From positions 24,897,501 through 24,961,500 of the forward strand of contig NC_088111.1 in NCBI RefSeq assembly GCF_036370855.1: a stretch of 64,000 nucleotides of DNA, in the 5' to 3' direction. The notes under the pieces were generated by a model, which saw only the letters and a list, made by a program, of their open reading frames with translations, searched no databases and had not been told where the DNA came from. Every line of letters starts with the position of its first letter. Position 1 is the first letter of the stretch. Of the stretch, positions 59,993-64,000 are shown piece by piece. This DNA is from Dromaius novaehollandiae (taxonomy: Eukaryota; Chordata; Aves; Casuariiformes; Dromaiidae). The position numbers and the translations under genes were made by a program.

Positions 59993-60667
59993 TGTGGGAT
60001 ATTGGTCTATGTGATCACCTCGGCAATGGATGCAAAGCGTGGTTTGCGGTCTAACGTCTTTATCGGTGAAGCAACGCCCAGCGTAAGGCAGAGCTCTCGC
60101 CATTCGGCATTGCTCAACCCGAAGCAACACCTGGGGCAAGGTGGAAGTCTTGCAGCCTGGCGTTGTTACTAAGGGCAAAAAGGCCAGCAGCCAATGACAC
60201 CCTCTGCCGAGCTCAATAAGGACAAATCATCCCACAATGTTTGACTCAGCCCCATCTCGACAAGAGTATAAATTCGACACATAAAGTTCCTCTGTTTTGA
60301 GGACGAGAACACCTACTCACAGACAGGTTGACGGGCCTGGACCTCTCTCCTCCCCAAACAGGGACGCCTCTTTGGTAAGATTTGCACTTCCAACAATGTT
60401 GGATGTCACCCGGGAAAATATATTATTATTATTGGAAGCACTTAATTATTAGTTTGAGCTCAAAAGGGAAAGTTTTTGCAGCACGGGCATTTATCAACGG
60501 CAATCTTGAACCTGTTATATCTGTCGCCTTAATAAACTACTTATTCCCCAATGTCGCGAAACTGACTCAGGGAAAGTCCTTTGTAAGGGGCTCTGGCAGG
60601 CAAGCATTGATTACGGAAGAGGGAGGGCCTTTCCACCTAATCATACCCTTTCCCTCTCTACGCAACA
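59993..60667 (+). mobile_element. Solo LTR 6 inside the satellite
   Basis: Non-repetitive sequence interrupts the satellite. It begins 'tgtgggatattgg' and ends 'ctctacgcaaca' (TG...CA, 675 bp). It has TATAAA at 60268-60273 and AATAAA at 60531-60536, in the right order and spacing for U3-R-U5 on the plus strand. Flanking bases are ggtgc and ggcac, which is not a clean duplication, so the boundaries may be off by a few bases. It is unrelated in sequence to LTRs 1-4. Satellite units resume immediately at 'ggcactgaggcagaag'. Confidence 0.65.
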
Positions 60668-61165
60668 GGCACTGAGGCAGAAGTCACCTCACATCTGCAT
60701 CAAAACCATGTGCTTGCTGCTGGCCTATCAGGCACTGAGGCACATTGATATCACAAGCACTAACAGCAACCACATGACCAGCACTGACCTACCAGGCACT
60801 GAGGCACAAGTGATGTCACAATGACAAATAACAGCCACATGACCAGCACTGGCCTATCGGGCACTGAGGCAGAAATGACCTCACAACCACAAACAGCAAT
60901 AATGTGTCTCCTTGCTGCCTCTCATTTACAGATGAACAAGTGGCCTAACGACGGGTATCAAAGGAACTTGCTTGCTGCTTGCCCATCCAGTTCTGAGGAA
61001 GCAGTGACTTCACAGGCTTCATCGAAGCCACGTGCCATCTGCTGGCCTATCAGGTAGGAATGCAATAGTGACCTCACAAGTGAAAACAGCAGCCATGTGC
61101 CTACCACTGCCTCCTCAAATGCTGAAACAAAAGTGACCTCACAGTCTGCATTGAAGCCATGAGCT
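60668..61165 (+). repeat. 65-bp tandem satellite, block 2
   Basis: This continues the same unit ('ggcctatcaggcactgaggc', then 'aagtgatgtcacaatgacaa'). About seven units are readable, becoming diverged toward 61165. Confidence 0.88.
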
Positions 61166-61311
61166 TGCTACTCACTTGCAGCTGCTTTCACAGAGGGCTC
61201 ATGATGTTGGCCAAGATGTTGAGAGGTACAGGGACATACCCTGGCATCCTGCCTCCATCCTCAGGGCTGCCAGGACTGCACTGGAAACCTACATGAGTGG
61301 AGCAACCTAGA

Positions 61312-61352
61312 AACAAAGAAAAAGAAGGAAAGAAAGAAAGAAAGGAAGAAAG
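61312..61352 (+). repeat. Purine-rich AAAG/GGAA simple repeat
   Basis: Short run of 'aaagaaaaagaaggaaagaa' type units. Confidence 0.8.
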
Positions 61353-61559
61353 AATCAGACTGTTACTGTCAGTTCTCCTGACCTTCCAGAGTCACAACAG
61401 TCAGGGGCAAATGTCTCCCTTCTATGCTGAGCTGTAGTTGTGACAGCACAGCCAGCAGGGCCACTGAGATGTTTTACCCCTCTTCCTCGCACAGGGGAGA
61501 CCATGTCTGTATACCAGCTCCCATTTGGGCTCTTCAGTTCTGCAGAGGCACTAACACAC

Positions 61560-62010
61560 AAGAAACAGTCCAGCACAGGGACACCAAGATGGCCAGGGGC
61601 TGGAGCGTGGGGCAGATAAGGGGAGGCTGGGAGAGCTGGCTTTGTTCAGCCTAGACAAGGGAAGGCCAAGGGAGATCTTCATGCTGTGCACACCTACCTT
61701 ATGGAGGGCACAGAGGAGACGGAGCCCAATTTTCTTGGAGGTGCACACTAATAGCAGGAGAGGCAACAGGGACAAAGTGGACAATGGAAAATTCTTCTTA
61801 GATTTTAAGAAGAAACCTTTCTCTCTGTGAGGGTGGCCAAACTGTGGCACAGGGATCCGGAGAGCTTCTCAGATCTCCAGCCTTGGAGACAATCAAACCT
61901 TCCCTGGAAAAGGCCCCAAAATACCTCCTCTACTGTGACCTCCCTTGAGCAGAGCATGGGATCCCTTCCTCCAGATGTCTCCCCCATTGCAGGCTCAAGG
62001 AATCTGCTCT
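61560..62010 (+). mobile_element. CR1 LINE 3' end
   Basis: The plus strand reads 'gggagagctggctttgttca', then 'gcctagacaagggaaggcca', 'agggagatcttcatgctgtg', 'ttagattttaagaagaaacc' and 'tctgtgagggtggccaaact'. This is the sense layout of a bird CR1 3' region ('...gaggctgaggggagacctcat...', '...agattggatattaggaagaa...'). It lies between satellite blocks 2 and 3. No terminal duplication is expected for CR1. Confidence 0.8.
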
Positions 62011-63295
62011 TCTGAAACTCTTTCCAAAGGGACCAGCAGCTTTAGAGATGCCGCCTCAACCGCTGACTGGTGGTCAAGGACAATGAGGCTCCAGAGTCAA
62101 CAGAAAGCCTTGAAGGAGAGAGAGGATAACATTCTCCAGGGGCATCAGTAAAATCTCAAAGACTCATGGAAGCAGCAAGACCTTCAGAAACTGCAAGCCT
62201 GAACCTCAGCTGACAGAAACCACCTAACTGCAAGCATCCCTGCCTTGCACCAGGACGCTCCAAGGAGGGAACACGGTCACCAACAGTCCTCACCCAGGGC
62301 TCCCAGAGGACACTGTGATGGCAGGCTGGGCTCTGAGAGCAGAGCACTGTGCTCTCCAGCCACCTCCTCCCAGGCTCAGCATCAAAACACTGCGGACACC
62401 ACCGGGCTCCACTACAGGGCACCCTGCGCTGTGACACACCGCCACCCCCGCACCTCACAGAGGGGTGGCAGCCAACACGTGCCTCTGCACCAGCGACACA
62501 CCGGGCACAGCACCACACATGGCAGCAGACAGGGCACCCCCAAGCACCCCAAAACACAGACAGCCCAACTCCCTATCCCTTCAAGTCCCTTCTAGTCCTC
62601 CAAGGCCTTGCAACAGGCACTTCCTCTGAACAGCCACTCACAGCCTGTGGCCTGCTCACTTCCTACCGCCAGGAAGCAGAGAAGAAGCGCTCTCACAGGG
62701 GCTGATCAGGCCAGCTCTTGCCTCCCACTTCTGCCTCAACTTCTCTGAAAAAGTAATCTCTTTGAAAATGTGGCCCATACCTTTTTGGGGGGTGACATTC
62801 CTTCTGTCTCCTCCCTTTGCACCCATTCTCCCGGGACTGTATAGTTAGACAGAAAATCAGAGACCACTAACATGTTACAGTTGCAAATGTGTCATAAAAG
62901 CAGGTGGACACCTCAAAGACAGAGACATCTTTCAGACCTGGCAGGAAAATCTCACAAGCTCCCTGCTCTTTTGACAGGGGCAATTTCTAAAGACCCTGGG
63001 AATCAGAGATTACTAACACCACTGCTTACACCAGCACTAGATTAACTGAGTAGCCTAAAAAGTCTAGCTGGACTCCCTAGCTGACCGAAGTAGCCTGCAA
63101 GCTTCTACTTTGCAACAAGTAGAAAGTCAAACTCCACATCTACGTTCACCAGAGAACATCACCCACACTTTAAACATAGCAGTACTAGCTCATGATGACA
63201 GACTGGAATAAAATTTGTGTCAGATGATGTGGAACATTATCTACTTCTGCTTGATTAATTAGTTGCATTTCTGTAGTGCTGTAGAGCTCGGCAGG
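62011..63295. other. Spacer, no gene assigned
   Basis: Moderately GC-rich sequence from about 62150 to 62700 with open frames on both strands and no recognisable motif, then AT-rich spacer to the next satellite block. Confidence 0.35.
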
Positions 63296-63299
63296 GGTC

Positions 63300-64000
63300 C
63301 ATCCCTTCTCTGAGCACATGCAACAAACCCAGAAGTCACCTCACCATCAGCAGCATCCAAGCCCGGTGTCTTCTCCTGACCTAGAGGCTGCTCAGATAGA
63401 GGTGACCTCACAAGTGCATACCCCCACCACAGGCCTGCTGCTGGCCTATGGCCTTCAGAGACAGAAGTCTCCTCAAAATGACTTCCCCAGCCATGAACTA
63501 CTGCTGGCCTGTCAGGTACTCTGACAAAAGAGCCCTCACAATCAACACCCATGCCTAACTGCCTGCTGCTGGTGTACCAGGCACTCACAAAGACAGGACC
63601 TCACAGTCACCTTCACAGCCATGTCTCTGCCACTGGCCTAGAAATCTGTCTCTAAGACAGAAATCACCCCACTACAAGTTCCTCAGCCATGAGTCAAATC
63701 CTGCCTTATCAGCTGCTCAGGCAGAAGTAATCTCAAAAAACACATATCCCAGCTGTGGACCTGCCGCTGCCCTATCAACCACACAGGTAGAAATGACCTC
63801 ACAATCATCAGCCACATGTCTTCTGCTATCCAATCAGTTCAGCAGTCAGGACTGACCTCACAGCCAACAGCCAAGCCTTGTTCCTCCAGCTGGCCCATCA
63901 GGTACTCAGGCAGAAGTGACCTCACAATCAACAGCCGAGCCACGTGCCTCCTCCAGGCCTATCAGCTACTCACAAAGAATTCACGTGACACTGGTGACTT
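63300..64000 (+). repeat. 65-bp tandem satellite, block 3 (cut by window end)
   Basis: Diverged copies of the same unit ('aagtgacctcacaatcaaca', 'ctggcctatcagctactcac') run to the last base of the window. Units are less alike than in block 1, and TCAACAGCC often replaces the CCACAAACAGCAGCC segment. The array continues beyond the window. Confidence 0.85.

Noticed and set aside
1-64000. tRNA, rRNA, CRISPR or prokaryotic operon features
   Set aside because: No cloverleaf with conserved TTCGA-type arm, no rRNA segment and no regularly spaced direct repeats with unique spacers were seen. The only array is the 65-bp satellite without spacers.

Overview
The window looks like vertebrate nuclear DNA, most probably from a bird. 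The evidence is several CR1 LINE 3' ends (including a doubled 'agaatcacagaatcacagaa' type terminus at about 6705), solo LTRs of one avian-type endogenous retrovirus group with 5-bp target duplications, single-exon olfactory receptors (ORs), and a multi-exon ATAD2-type gene with GT-AG introns. There are no bacterial features, CRISPR arrays or operons. The species cannot be named from the sequence, and another sauropsid cannot be strictly excluded.

Region 0-31 kb is a decayed OR neighbourhood. It holds one nearly complete OR broken near its 3' end (4876-5810, +), an OR tail (9852-10084, +), a multiply broken OR (17064-18036, -), and two minus-strand OR pieces (26530-25972 and 30816-30601) that could be two halves of one gene. 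It also holds the end of a B30.2/SPRY domain of TRIM/butyrophilin type (14402-14147, -). Four solo LTRs (10731-11920, 12872-14146, 20221-21411, 26963-27573) sit among them with recognisable 5-bp target duplications. They appear to be mosaics, because U3 and R-U5 blocks are shared in different combinations.

Region 31-34 kb is GC-rich or CT-rich low-complexity DNA plus older repeats. An unidentified minus-strand, probably retrocopied, coding remnant lies at 34269-34985.

Region 35-47.5 kb is the main finding: a plus-strand paralogue of ATAD2, the AAA+ ATPase/bromodomain chromatin protein. At least 14 exons can be placed with compatible splice phases and mostly open frames. They cover the linker, the first AAA domain with intact Walker A and B motifs, the second AAA-like domain and the C-terminus. 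The copy is unusual in four ways: a linker exon plus its intron is repeated four times in tandem, a Ser/Glu-rich exon is missing, one donor reads AT instead of GT, and the bromodomain exons are absent where a 250-bp pyrimidine microsatellite now stands. It is either a pseudogene or a strongly altered paralogue.

Region 47.7-50.4 kb is GC-rich and contains a candidate small multi-exon gene of unknown identity, built from phase-compatible exons and followed by a polyadenylation signal. Region 50.5-53 kb holds a CR1 and LTR-like repeats. At 54443-55432 (-) is the only intact OR of the window, of OR6 type. From 56.5 kb onward there are retroviral fragments, and then a 65-bp tandem satellite (58.25-59.98, 60.67-61.16 and 63.3-64.0 kb) interrupted by a solo LTR and by a block containing a CR1. 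The satellite runs off the window end.
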